A program made the position numbers and the translations under genes. Of a stretch of 46,850 bases of DNA, positions 16,932 through 25,433 are shown in pieces. The notes under the pieces were generated by a model. The model was not told the origin of the DNA, made no database searches, and saw only the letters and a program-made list of their open reading frames with translations. Position 1 is the first letter of the stretch, and every line of letters begins with the position of its first letter. The stretch comes from Methylococcales bacterium. GTDB taxonomy: Bacteria > Pseudomonadota > Gammaproteobacteria > Methylococcales > Methylomonadaceae. The stretch is from positions 1 to 46,850 of the forward strand of contig JAQTUW010000023.1 in assembly GCA_028707085.1 (NCBI GenBank), in the 5' to 3' direction.

Positions 16932-17357
16932 TTAAATCTCGGCCATGTCCACCCAAAGGTCGTGTTTGTTGCACATGCTTAATGCATAAACCTTGCCGGT
17001 GTAGTTTTTTAGCAAAAAGTTTGAGATGGCCACACTATCTTTTGTAGGGTCGAACATGTGTTCATCAATGAATTTATAGTTTTTATCCAGCAGCACATGC
17101 TTGACAATGTAATGCTCATAGCCTTTCATTTCATGGGGTGTGGTTATTTTTAGACTGGCGGAATCCCCGGTTTTGCTGATTTCGATGACTGGTACATGGG
17201 TTGCCGATTTTCCAGCCCAGTGGCCAGGCGCATCTTTTGTAAAATAAATATCCGCACCCGCAGGAAGCTGTTTTTCGGCCTGAGCCAGGGCGGCGGGGGA
17301 AATCAGGCCAAGCCCGGTGCTTGCAACGCTTAAGCGGATAAAGTCACGACGTTTCAT
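16932..17357 (-). CDS. Tat-exported superoxide reductase-like (desulfoferrodoxin-type) protein
   Basis: A 141-residue protein with a twin-arginine signal (M-K-R-R-D-F-I-R-L-S, then V-A-S-T-G-L-G-L-I-S and A-L-A-Q). The mature part carries every ligand of the SOR iron centre: H54 (T-H-V-P-V-I-E), H75 and H82 (P-H-E-M...E-H-Y-I), and C129/H132 (C-N-K-H-D-L-W). The usual Glu-Lys pair before the first histidine is replaced by Ala-Thr, so turnover may differ. Superoxide reductases reduce superoxide to peroxide; export places this one in the periplasm. There is no desulforedoxin zinc or iron domain. Single gene; function by motif only. Confidence 0.75.
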   Translation of the reverse strand: MKRRDFIRLSVASTGLGLISPAALAQAEKQLPAGADIYFTKDAPGHWAGKSATHVPVIEISKTGDSASLKITTPHEMKGYEHYIVKHVLLDKNYKFIDEHMFDPTKDSVAISNFLLKNYTGKVYALSMCNKHDLWVDMAEI

Positions 17358-17562
17358 GGTAAGTCCTTAAAATTAGTATGTGATTGATTTTCGTGTTTAT
17401 TTTTCTATCTACCTGCATAAGCTTCATGATAAGGGATAAAATAAATGCAGTAAAACCCAAATTTTTAAAGGAAAATAAAGATTGTTTTCTATGCCGGATA
17501 ATTTGGCCTCGCCCACCGGACATCTTCCACAACATTTATAAACAAGGCAGTCGTTTTACGCA

Positions 17563-18186
17563 ATGAATATCCAACATAAAGCTCATCCCTGGCACGGCAT
17601 CCATCCGGGTGACGCTGCGCCGTCCATCGTTACGGCATTTATCGAAATTGTGCCGTCCGATACCGTGAAATACGAAATCGATAAGGCTACAGGCTATCTG
17701 AAAATCGATAGACCGCAAAAATTCTCCAATATGATTCCGACGCTGTACGGTTTTATCCCCCGCACCTACTGCGCGGAAAGAATTGCCGAATATGCTACCC
17801 TGAAATCGGGCAAGGCTGTGCATAAAGGCGATGGCGATCCGCTGGACATCTGTGTATTAAGCGAACGTAGCGTCACCCATGGCGATATTTTGCTGCAAGC
17901 CATTCCCATCGGCGGTTTTCGGTTGCTGGATGGCGGCGAGGCGGACGATAAAATCATTGCCGTGATGAAAGGCGACGAATTTTACCGGCAATGGCGCGAT
18001 GTTTCCGATTGCCCGGAATCCTATATCAACCGGTTGAAGCATTATTTTCTGACCTACAAGCATTTGCCGCACGAAGAGAACGTGTGCGAAATTACCGATG
18101 TCTATGGCCGTGAAGAGGCGCATGAAGTGATACTTAGAGCTATGGCCGACTACCGTTATCATTTTGGTTGTCAGGATGTTGAGTGA
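17563..18186 (+). CDS. ppa: Inorganic pyrophosphatase (family I)
   Basis: A 207-residue enzyme hydrolysing pyrophosphate. Motifs are V-K-Y-E-I-D-K near residue 38, Y-G-F-I-P-R-T-Y-C and the metal-binding signature G-D-G-D-P-L-D-I-C-V-L, then D-D-K-I-I-A-V and F-L-T-Y-K-H-L-P. It is slightly longer than the E. coli enzyme (176 residues) by an N-terminal extension. Single gene with no visible operon partner; the region downstream is degenerate accessory DNA. Confidence 0.93.
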   Translation: MNIQHKAHPWHGIHPGDAAPSIVTAFIEIVPSDTVKYEIDKATGYLKIDRPQKFSNMIPTLYGFIPRTYCAERIAEYATLKSGKAVHKGDGDPLDICVLSERSVTHGDILLQAIPIGGFRLLDGGEADDKIIAVMKGDEFYRQWRDVSDCPESYINRLKHYFLTYKHLPHEENVCEITDVYGREEAHEVILRAMADYRYHFGCQDVE

Positions 18187-18192
18187 TAGTGG

Positions 18193-18294
18193 TTAAGGCA
18201 GGGCTTTAAACGCTTCGAATGCGCGAACGGCGTTTATAAAGGGCTTTGTTTTGAATGCCATGACGGCCATGCGTATGTGATCGATTACGAGCAT
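18193..18294 (-). other. Short coding-like frame downstream of ppa, unidentified
   Basis: A 33-codon minus-strand frame (M-L-V-I-D-H-I-R-M-A, ending E-A-F-K-A-L-P) opposes ppa. The frame stays open and protein-like upstream (F-Y-D-F-Y-P-E-L-D-D). It could be the tail of a decayed gene, since the next features on this strand are also broken. No family recognised and no ribosome binding site. Confidence 0.25.
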
Positions 18295-18369
18295 ATCATC
18301 CAATTCCGGATAAAAATCGTAAAAGGTTGGCCAACACCCGCCGATAGGGCGAAGCCTTCCAGCTTGCTT

Positions 18370-18676
18370 TTATGGTGCTGGGTGTGGGTGTGTTGGTTGA
18401 ACGACAAGCCGAACGCCTAAGGCGGAACAAACGCGGTTCACTGTATCAAAGCGCGGTTCACTGTCGGGGCGTAGTGCCTTGTAAAGGGCTTCTCGGGTAA
18501 TGCCTGCCAATTTTGAAATTTCGGTCATACCGCGAGCGCGGGCAATGTCGCCAAGGGAGGCGGCTAAAAGCCCCGCGGCATTGGCTTCTAAAATATCGGT
18601 AAGATAAGCCGCTACCGCTCAAGTAAGGGGCGGCGTCAGATTCGGGTAAATCGTCAATTTTGATACGTTTAATCAT
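18370..18676 (-). pseudogene. HigA-like addiction-module antidote, frameshifted
   Basis: The ATG at 18676 begins [19 protein letters not shown], the N-terminus of the putative addiction-module antidote family. After a frameshift at about 18615 the rest continues in another frame: [12 protein letters not shown], then [13 protein letters not shown] (helix-turn-helix), A-L-Y-K-A-L-R-P-D and V-N-R-V-C-S-A-L-G-V-R-L, to TAA at 18370. Toxin-first order with the next feature is that of HigBA-type modules. Inactive unless sequencing error explains the shift. Confidence 0.75.
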
Positions 18677-18689
18677 GGTTTCTATCCTC

Positions 18690-18950
18690 TCAATCCAACA
18701 GGATGGCAAGCCTTTTGGCGCGTTTGATGTCGTTTTCCGGGTGCTCTTGGAACCACCAGCAAGCAAAATAATCAGTCGTTCGCCACGTTTCGTGAAATAC
18801 ACTCGCCAACCTGAGCCGAAATGAATGCGCAATTCTGAAACGCCTTCCCCCACGGGTTCAACGTCTCCCATTAATCCGTGTTCTAAGCGTTTGATACGGC
18901 GGAAATGATACCGCGTGTTTTTTCGTCGGCTAGATTGTCAAGTTAAAAAG
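18690..18950 (-). pseudogene. HigB/RelE-type toxin, multiple frameshifts
   Basis: Three frames together spell the toxin partner of the previous gene: [15 protein letters not shown] (from about 18945), then [31 protein letters not shown] and [12 protein letters not shown]. After another shift comes [14 protein letters not shown], ending with TGA at 18690. Single-base losses near 18892 and 18735 account for the shifts. The 5' end is uncertain. The ORF ends 14 bases before the antidote ATG. Confidence 0.72.
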
Positions 18951-18972
18951 CCAAATCACTACTACCCCACTT

Positions 18973-19110
18973 TTAAGGTTTAAGCGCATCATTCCAAATC
19001 TTCCCCTTAGGCGACTTAGCGCGGCCTATATGTTCTTTGAGGGTAAAGCCCCGCCGCTGGCAACCGACCAGATGAGAGCAGAGAGTAAGTAGTTTGACTC
19101 GTACGTCATT
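18973..19110 (-). pseudogene. C-terminal fragment of an unidentified protein
   Basis: Just upstream of the toxin relic a frame reads S-H-L-V-G-C-Q-R-R-G-F-T-L-K-E-H-I-G-R-A and K-S-P-K-G-K-I-W-N-D-A-L-K-P before TAA. It looks coding but has no start codon in range and no family I can name. It is consistent with the general decay of this strip. Confidence 0.25.
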
Positions 19111-19207
19111 GATTCATATTGTTATTCTGTGGTGATGTCAGGTAATACCGGCACCAGTTTAGAGCATTGTATATTGTCTACAAATCTGATTGCCGGATGA
19201 CCGTCGA

Positions 19208-19840
19208 TTACTTCCCGCCCCAACCGTTGTACATCATTCGATAAATGGCCGCGTTAGCCAGACGCTTATCAAATTGCTGTGGATCAAAATTGCCACCCGC
19301 CCAATCTCGCATTTCCTGTGCTTCTTTCGAATCTGGATTGACTGTGATGACTTCTATAAAGTTCTGATATCCAGGAATGCCGCCGACATCCTCAGGCGGA
19401 GTGGCTTGGGCGCCATCCAATATATATGCGCCTCCATCCAAATCAGCCTCATCATCAGCAATAAAATCCTCAACCGTAATGATATGTTGCCAATCATCAC
19501 CAAAATCATAGATGTAAGTGAACACGTCATTTTTGGCCAGTAGACGATTTAAAAAAACTTTACGTTCGTCCTGAATTTCCCTGTCATCAAATTGATCTTC
19601 CGGACTGGGTAGGCTGTATGCCTTTCCATGTATTTGAAATTCATGCAGATGTGCATCAGACCAACCAAATGCCGCTTGAATAAAATGATGGAGTTTCGAC
19701 AAACTGATTCGACCATCGACTTCAAGGCGACGCCAGATGACAGGCTGAATTTCAGTGGGCCACAGCTCTATTTTTAGCGTATATAAGCTGAACGTGTTGA
19801 AGGTGATACGCTGCTTTTTTGATTTCGGTTGCTCAGCCAT
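19208..19840 (-). CDS. Plasmid pRiA4b ORF-3 family protein
   Basis: About 210 residues. The family pattern is clear: Y-T-L-K-I-E-L-W-P-T-E-I-Q-P-V-I-W-R-R, L-H-H-F-I-Q-A-A-F-G-W-S-D-A-H-L-H-E-F, then Y-I-Y-D-F-G-D-D-W-Q-H and P-P-E-D-V-G-G-I-P-G-Y. Members occur on plasmids and in mobile or accessory chromosomal DNA; their activity is unknown. I prefer the ATG at 19840 (M-A-E-Q-P-K) because GAGAG lies upstream; an ATG four codons earlier is possible. It is the only intact gene of the 18.2-20.4 kb strip. Confidence 0.88.
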   Translation of the reverse strand: MAEQPKSKKQRITFNTFSLYTLKIELWPTEIQPVIWRRLEVDGRISLSKLHHFIQAAFGWSDAHLHEFQIHGKAYSLPSPEDQFDDREIQDERKVFLNRLLAKNDVFTYIYDFGDDWQHIITVEDFIADDEADLDGGAYILDGAQATPPEDVGGIPGYQNFIEVITVNPDSKEAQEMRDWAGGNFDPQQFDKRLANAAIYRMMYNGWGGK

Positions 19841-19852
19841 GTCTGCTCTCAT

Positions 19853-20153
19853 TGTTAATAACCTGGCTGCATTTTAGCAATATTTGGTTCCCTAACATCA
19901 TTTAACTGGGTTTGCCTGTATGCATCCTGAATCATCATACCGTGGATTATTCAGGTAGTTGCTGACTGGTGTGGTGATCATGTCTTGGTAGGCGGTGTTA
20001 TTCAGTAGACTCTTTAAAATCCTCTGAATACCTTGTAAACGTTTTCATCTCTAATCTCAAATTTTATTTTCTTTAAAAATTTGAGACGACAACTATTCTG
20101 ACGCAGGGGGCATTGCAATGGGGATTGCGCCTTATGCGTTGCCCATGCTTTAG
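19853..20153. other. Intergenic stretch with a perfect 11-bp inverted repeat
   Basis: No gene seen. TCTCAAATTTT (20055-20065) and AAAATTTGAGA (20076-20086) form a perfect 11-bp inverted repeat around a 10-base AT-rich loop. It lies about 70 bases beyond the end of the integrase stub and lacks a T-tract on either side. Confidence 0.5.
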
Positions 20154-20360
20154 TCAGTACGAAACGCTTTTGCCGGGCGCCGACTGACGTGTATAACTGC
20201 CTATGGTATATTTTGTGCGATTTCCCTGAAATTCATACTCAACCTGCCATGTTTTGGTTCCATGTTGCCTGATGTGTAGAAACAAACCATCCCCTAACAG
20301 GCGGTCGTGCTTGAAATCGGGTTTTGCTGTCTCACAGCTTATGGTGGATAGCTTTCCCAT
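20154..20360 (-). pseudogene. Integrase N-terminal (arm-binding) stub
   Basis: From an ATG at 20360 the frame gives M-G-K-L-S-T-I-S-C-E-T-A-K-P, then R-L-L-G-D-G-L-F-L-H-I-R and G-T-K-T-W-Q-V-E-Y. That is the DUF4102 arm-type DNA-binding domain at the N-terminus of P4-like tyrosine integrases. A stop after 68 codons (V-S-Y) ends it and no catalytic domain follows. Together with the integrase tail near 1.3 kb it shows that mobile islands once occupied these strips. Confidence 0.65.
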
Positions 20361-20503
20361 GATTGAGCTTTTTGTGTGTGATTCATGGTGGGGATATGGG
20401 TGGGATTTTATAGGGCAACACCGGAACAATCAGGACAATGTATTTCTGATAAGTCTTGATAGTACAGGCACAACAGACAATTTAAGAACAGCATGGAGTA
20501 CCG

Positions 20504-20962
20504 ATGCAATACTGGTTAATGAAATCCGAACCGGAAGCCTTCAGCATAGACGATTTGCGTGACAGGCCGCAGCAAACCGAGCATTGGGACGGCGTTCGCA
20601 ACTATCAGGCCCGCAATATGATGCGCGACCAGATGAAAGTCGACGATCAGGTGTTTTTTTACCATTCCAATTGCGAGGAGCCCGGCATTGTCGGCATAGC
20701 CCGGGTGGTGAGGGAGAGCTATCCGGACTTTACCGCCTTCGATCCCGATGACAAGCATTTCGATCCCAAGAGCCATCCTGACAAGCCGGTGTGGTTTATG
20801 GTGGATATCGGCTTTGTCAGAAAGTTGTCTCGCACCATTAGTCTGCGCGAATTAAAGCTGCGGGATGAACTGGCCGATCTGGCTCTGGTGCGGCGCGGCA
20901 ACCGGCTTTCCATCATGCCGGTTAGTCCGCAGCAGTGGGCGTTTATTCTGCAATTGGAGTAA
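20504..20962 (+). CDS. EVE domain-containing protein
   Basis: A 152-residue single-domain protein. M-Q-Y-W-L-M-K-S-E-P-E-A-F-S-I-D-D-L at the start, W-D-G-V-R-N-Y-Q-A-R-N, F-F-Y-H-S-N-C and G-I-V-G-I-A-R-V define the EVE (thymocyte nuclear protein 1-like) fold. EVE domains are PUA/YTH relatives thought to bind modified bases in DNA or RNA. It converges on mscK with a six-base gap. The biological target is unknown. Confidence 0.93.
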   Translation: MQYWLMKSEPEAFSIDDLRDRPQQTEHWDGVRNYQARNMMRDQMKVDDQVFFYHSNCEEPGIVGIARVVRESYPDFTAFDPDDKHFDPKSHPDKPVWFMVDIGFVRKLSRTISLRELKLRDELADLALVRRGNRLSIMPVSPQQWAFILQLE

Positions 20963-20968
20963 GTTGGG

Positions 20969-23900
20969 CTATTTTTCCGGCGGCAGGTTGTGGATATGGA
21001 CATCCCGTTGCGGAAAGGGAATTTCGATATGGTTGGCCTGTAAAGCCTCATAGATGTTTTTATGCAGGCTATGTTTAACCGCTATCCTTTCAGTCAGTTC
21101 GTGGACGAAGATGTAAATATCAAAGTTCAGCGAACTGTCGCCGAAGCTGCTGAAGATCACATTGGGTTCGGGTTCGTGCAAAATCAGCGGCGTGTTCCTG
21201 ATTGCCTCTCGGATCACGGTTTCGACTTTATCAATTTCAGAACCATAGGCGACGCCGACGGACACCACGATCCGGGTCACGGTGTCCGACAGCGTCCAGT
21301 TTATCAATCGGTCGGTAATGAAAATTTTATTCGGCACCACCAGCTCTTTTCTGTCGTAATCAACAATATGCGTGGCGCGCATCTGGATACGGGTGACCCT
21401 GCCGGTGACGTCGCCGACGGTGACGGTATCGCCAACCCGTATGGGTCTTTCGAATAATAAAATAATGCCGGACACCATATTGGCGAATATTTCCTGAAGA
21501 CCGAAACCCAGGCCGACACTCAATGCGGCAACCAGCCATTGTACCTGCGCCCAACTGCCGCCCAGTTCGTTGGCGATGGACACGAAGGCAATCCCCATCA
21601 GTATGTAGCGCACCAGTTGTATCAGCGCGTAGCGGCTGCCGGGCGTCAATTCGTATTTTCCGACCGACAATAAATCCACCAATGCCGGGAAATTGCTGAC
21701 AAATATGAAAGTCAGACTGGCATAGATCAGACTGATGAACAGATTGACCACGGTAATGGGTTGCAGGACTTCCTTGCCGTCCACCATCTGAATATGCTGC
21801 CAGAGCACAAAACGGTCGAATACCGAGAAGGCGGATAGAATATCGCTCCAGATCATCCAGCAGCCGATCAGCAGCATCAGGGCGATGACGGTGGTCAGCA
21901 ATTTATTGCTTTGCTGGTTGATTTTGGAAATGTCCAGCAGTGTTTCTTCGGCCGGAATGCTGCCTTCTTGCGCCGTGGTTGCCGCCTGCTCCACCTGTTT
22001 ACGTTTTTGTTTGGCGTTACGCAGAATCAACTGGCGCTTGGTGACCATCAGCCAGCGTTGCGCCAGTTCATGAAACAGTACGGTAATGAAAACCAGGCGC
22101 AAGGTATAGACCAGTTTTTGCTGGAGTTCCAGTGCGCTTTGAAAGTAACCGGCCACGGCGAAACCGATAATAATCAGCGGCAACGATACGGAAATGGCAT
22201 ACCACAGGTAGCGGAACCATTTGATCCAGCCTTCCGAGAGCAGATAAAAGTTTTTTCCCACCCCGGAAACCGGATGGGTTAACCGATGGAAGATATAAGC
22301 TATGGCCAGCATCATGATGATTAGCGCTGCTCTGCCCAATGCATAACTGTTTTCTGAAAATACATCGCTCCCCGTCATCGCGGTAATGAAAATGCAGGGC
22401 ACGAGCACGAAGCGCGCCCATTTGAACTGGACAAATAGCAGATGGGTGGTGCGCGGCTGCCACTGAAACTGGGTTTCTGCAATGCCCTTGGCCTTGAACA
22501 GCCGAAAAAAGAATTGCAGAACGCCAAGCGATATGGCGGCGGAGAACAGGCCGACTGCCGTACCCCGGCTGAAAGCGTCGGAACTGTGGCTTAACACCAA
22601 CACCCCGCAAAGCCAAAACATCAGCAGGGAACCGGAAAGAGACAGCAGTAGCACATAGCCGAGGCTTTGCAGGGTGCTATTAAAACTATAATAATGCAGG
22701 TTGCCGATGCTGAGCTGCGGGGTGATTTCCAGCAGGCGGCGTTTAATGGCATCCTTGAAACGCCCGTGCAGGGCAATCAGCATCAGTCCGGCGACGACGG
22801 GTAGCGGGAAGGTTTCAATGCCTTGCTGAAAACTGAGCATGAGCTGCCGCCAGTTGTCGGGGCCGGCGAACCACAGCAGCGATTTTAGAATATCCTTGAG
22901 ATAATATTTGTCTATGACCGGGGCGCTGGGTATCCACAGCAGTCGTTCATCCAGAAAGTCTCTGAATTTGTCGGAAGCCGTCAGCATCTGGTGCAGGCTG
23001 AAATCCACATCGCCCAGCACCCGGGAATATTCGCTATAGGCCGTGGCCAGACGCAGTACCAGATCTTTCTGATCATTCAGCAGCATGCGTAATTCGGTGC
23101 GCAGGCGTAATTTGTCGGCCTCGCTCATGTCCGGCGGTAATTGTTGCGCCATGCGCGATAACAATGCCTGGCCTACATCGGACAGATTCTTCTTGGCCTC
23201 ATCCAGTTTGAAAGTCTCCAGGCTGGCGCGGGCGATTTCGTTCTGAATTTTGTCGTTAAGATCGTTGTATTGCTTGCGTTGCGGCAGATTACGGCGCTGT
23301 TCGCGCAACAGGTTGCCGAGCGCCGGACTCAAACCGGCCAGATTGATTTTTTGTTCGGCGCTTTGAAAATCCTTTTCCACTTCCTTGTAACGTTGTTCCA
23401 GGTCATTTTTCTGATTAGTGAACTGTTCTATGCTTTTGTTGATATCCTGCAGACTGCGGTTGTATTGAATATTTTCCTTGGTCGCGGCCTGAATCAGCGG
23501 CGGTTTGCCTTCGGCGTCCTTTTCGGCCTGTAACAATTCGGTCTGCTCCTTGTCTATTTCCTGCTGGCGTTTGTCCAGCAGGAAATTATCCAGATCGGCG
23601 ATCAGCATGTTGGTCTGCTCGCGTTGTACATTTAGCAGACGGATATGATCCTTGTTATTTTGTTGCAGGATGGGGTCGCTGAGATTTTCCAGTTCCAGGG
23701 TTTTCAGTGAGCTGTTTAACAATCTGATCCGAATATCGCGCTGAATTTGTTCGGCTTCCTTTTGGGTAATGTTGGCGGTGTTTCTGTTGTTAGGGCTTTG
23801 TTGTTCCTGCTGGGCCGCCGCCAGTTTGTTCTTGAGCTCGGAAATTTTTTCGCGTATCAGTTGCGGCCTGTTCAATTCATCGTTGACCTGGCTTTGCAGG

Positions 23901-24334
23901 CGGGTGATTTCGGCATCCAGATCGCTTAATGACGATTTTTCGATAATCAGCCGCTGTTCCAGTTCGTCGGTAGGGAAGATCGAAAATTTTTCCGGCTTGC
24001 GGTTCTTCAATTTGTTTTCGGCGTCGGTAATCTGCCGGTTGAGTCGCTTGGACTGGATAGGCAGGCTGTTCATGGCCTGTTTGAACGCTTCGCCCTGAGC
24101 GTCTTGGGTCTGGGTTTCCTTGAGGTTGTCCTGGCATTCGTTATAGATCGCCAGAATCCGGTTTTTTAAGTCCTCCGGCAAATTAGGCTTGTTTTTAATG
24201 GCCTGGATTTTTTGTTCAAGATCGGCCTGGGTGACCGGTTTGACGGTTTGGGTTTGATTTGCGGCATAAACCGGGTTTAAACTGCCAACAATCAGCAGAA
24301 CCAGCATCATGAAAACTGAGTGCATAGAAAACAT
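20969..24334 (-). CDS. mscK: MscK/KefA-type mechanosensitive channel
   Basis: A 1121-residue protein, the same size as E. coli MscK. A signal peptide (cleavage near A-V-Y-A-A-N) leads into a long periplasmic coiled-coil domain rich in Q, E and K (about 30-460). A block of roughly ten membrane helices follows. The MscS-like pore begins near 960 with L-S-V-G-L-G-F-G-L-Q-E-I-F-A-N and continues with the beta domain (R-V-G-D-T-V-T-V-G-D-V-T-G) and the carboxy-terminal cage. These channels release solutes on hypo-osmotic shock, and MscK is modulated by potassium. It is divergent from the aldolase gene with only 23 bases between the start codons. Confidence 0.93.
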   Translation of the reverse strand: MFSMHSVFMMLVLLIVGSLNPVYAANQTQTVKPVTQADLEQKIQAIKNKPNLPEDLKNRILAIYNECQDNLKETQTQDAQGEAFKQAMNSLPIQSKRLNRQITDAENKLKNRKPEKFSIFPTDELEQRLIIEKSSLSDLDAEITRLQSQVNDELNRPQLIREKISELKNKLAAAQQEQQSPNNRNTANITQKEAEQIQRDIRIRLLNSSLKTLELENLSDPILQQNNKDHIRLLNVQREQTNMLIADLDNFLLDKRQQEIDKEQTELLQAEKDAEGKPPLIQAATKENIQYNRSLQDINKSIEQFTNQKNDLEQRYKEVEKDFQSAEQKINLAGLSPALGNLLREQRRNLPQRKQYNDLNDKIQNEIARASLETFKLDEAKKNLSDVGQALLSRMAQQLPPDMSEADKLRLRTELRMLLNDQKDLVLRLATAYSEYSRVLGDVDFSLHQMLTASDKFRDFLDERLLWIPSAPVIDKYYLKDILKSLLWFAGPDNWRQLMLSFQQGIETFPLPVVAGLMLIALHGRFKDAIKRRLLEITPQLSIGNLHYYSFNSTLQSLGYVLLLSLSGSLLMFWLCGVLVLSHSSDAFSRGTAVGLFSAAISLGVLQFFFRLFKAKGIAETQFQWQPRTTHLLFVQFKWARFVLVPCIFITAMTGSDVFSENSYALGRAALIIMMLAIAYIFHRLTHPVSGVGKNFYLLSEGWIKWFRYLWYAISVSLPLIIIGFAVAGYFQSALELQQKLVYTLRLVFITVLFHELAQRWLMVTKRQLILRNAKQKRKQVEQAATTAQEGSIPAEETLLDISKINQQSNKLLTTVIALMLLIGCWMIWSDILSAFSVFDRFVLWQHIQMVDGKEVLQPITVVNLFISLIYASLTFIFVSNFPALVDLLSVGKYELTPGSRYALIQLVRYILMGIAFVSIANELGGSWAQVQWLVAALSVGLGFGLQEIFANMVSGIILLFERPIRVGDTVTVGDVTGRVTRIQMRATHIVDYDRKELVVPNKIFITDRLINWTLSDTVTRIVVSVGVAYGSEIDKVETVIREAIRNTPLILHEPEPNVIFSSFGDSSLNFDIYIFVHELTERIAVKHSLHKNIYEALQANHIEIPFPQRDVHIHNLPPEK

Positions 24335-24357
24335 TCGTAACAGACTTAAAAAATAGC

Positions 24358-24996
24358 ATGAGTGAAAGGGAAGGCGTCATCAAATATCGGCTTCGGCACC
24401 GGGATTGCGAATTTGACCCCGCGCTGGATATCCGTGAATTAAATGCCTGGCGAAACCTGTTGTACCGCCTGGGGCTCATCGGCTGTATCCCTGCGAAATA
24501 TGATGGCCTGGGCTATGGCAATATCAGTCGCCGTCTGGTTCCCGGCGGCGCAGAGTTTTTAATCTCCGGCACCCAGACCGGGCAGCTTGCCGAGCTGGAT
24601 AGGCGGCATTATGCACTGATTCACAGCGCTTTGCCGCAACAAAACACTATCGATTCCAGCGGCTTGACTCCGCCGTCTTCGGAGGCGCTGACCCATGCCG
24701 GCGTCTATCGGCAAAATCCCGGCATTCTGGCGGTTATCCATGTGCATAGCCCCGAGTTGTGGCGTAACACCCTGCGGTTGCAGATTCCGCATATTGCGGC
24801 CGATATTGCCTATGGTACGCCGGAAATGGCGCAGGCGGTGGGCGAGCTGTTTTTGTCCGGTCGGCTTGAGCGATCCGGTTTATTTAGCATGCTGGGCCAT
24901 GAGGATGGCATTGTCGCTTTTGGTTCGAGTTTGGAGGAGGCCGCCTGTTTGCTGATCGCCATGCTGGCTAGGGCTGTCGCCATGGAGCAGGGATAA
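24358..24996 (+). CDS. Class II aldolase/adducin family protein
   Basis: A 212-residue protein of the zinc-dependent class II aldolase fold. The substrate loop G-N-I-S-R-R, I-S-G-T-Q-T-G, P-P-S-S-E-A-L-T-H and the metal site H-V-H-S followed by a later G-H (M-L-G-H-E-D-G) are present. Relatives include fuculose-phosphate aldolase, ribulose-phosphate epimerase and methylthioribulose-phosphate dehydratase; I cannot choose a substrate. It heads a plus-strand run with glutaredoxin and a NifX-like gene, but the spacing (about 100 bases) makes co-transcription uncertain. Confidence 0.85.
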   Translation: MSEREGVIKYRLRHRDCEFDPALDIRELNAWRNLLYRLGLIGCIPAKYDGLGYGNISRRLVPGGAEFLISGTQTGQLAELDRRHYALIHSALPQQNTIDSSGLTPPSSEALTHAGVYRQNPGILAVIHVHSPELWRNTLRLQIPHIAADIAYGTPEMAQAVGELFLSGRLERSGLFSMLGHEDGIVAFGSSLEEAACLLIAMLARAVAMEQG

Positions 24997-25098
24997 ATTG
25001 CTTGCCCCTTTGGTTGCGATGATGTCCGCCAAGGTCTTGGTTGTATTCCTGCGTTGTGCCGGATAGAATATTAATATTTACTTATACAGGTTGCGATT

Positions 25099-25353
25099 AT
25101 GCCCGAAATTTTAATCTACACGACTACAATTTGTCCTTATTGCACCATGGCCAAAAAGCTGCTGGAGCGGAAAGGGGCCGGTTATACGGAAATCAATGTC
25201 GATTCCCGGCCCGGCTTGCGGCAGGAAATGGTGGAAAAAACCAGACGCCGCACCGTGCCGCAAATATACATCGGTGATCGACATATTGGCGGTTTCGACG
25301 ATTTGCATGCGCTGGATATGCAGCATGAGCTGGACGCCCTATTGCGGGATTGA
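25099..25353 (+). CDS. grxC: Glutaredoxin (GrxC type)
   Basis: An 84-residue dithiol glutaredoxin with the active site C12-P-Y-C15 (T-I-C-P-Y-C-T-M-A). It also has the glutathione-binding T-V-P-Q-I-Y-I near residue 54 and G-G-F-D-D-L near 66. It reduces protein and glutathione mixed disulfides using glutathione. The start ATG gives the normal N-terminus; an overlapping upstream start is not supported. Confidence 0.95.
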   Translation: MPEILIYTTTICPYCTMAKKLLERKGAGYTEINVDSRPGLRQEMVEKTRRRTVPQIYIGDRHIGGFDDLHALDMQHELDALLRD

Positions 25354-25433
25354 TGGTCGAGTGCCAAGCGCAAGATTTAGATGGTATAGGATTTGCTTGG
25401 TAAACTGTGACGCTACTCTTTAAATATCTCTCC

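Noticed and set aside
18421-18465. Repeat of cgcggttcactgt in the antidote relic
   Set aside because: The two copies code for different residues of the expected family sequence (S-E-P-R and T-V-N-R), so the repeat is chance within a coding frame.
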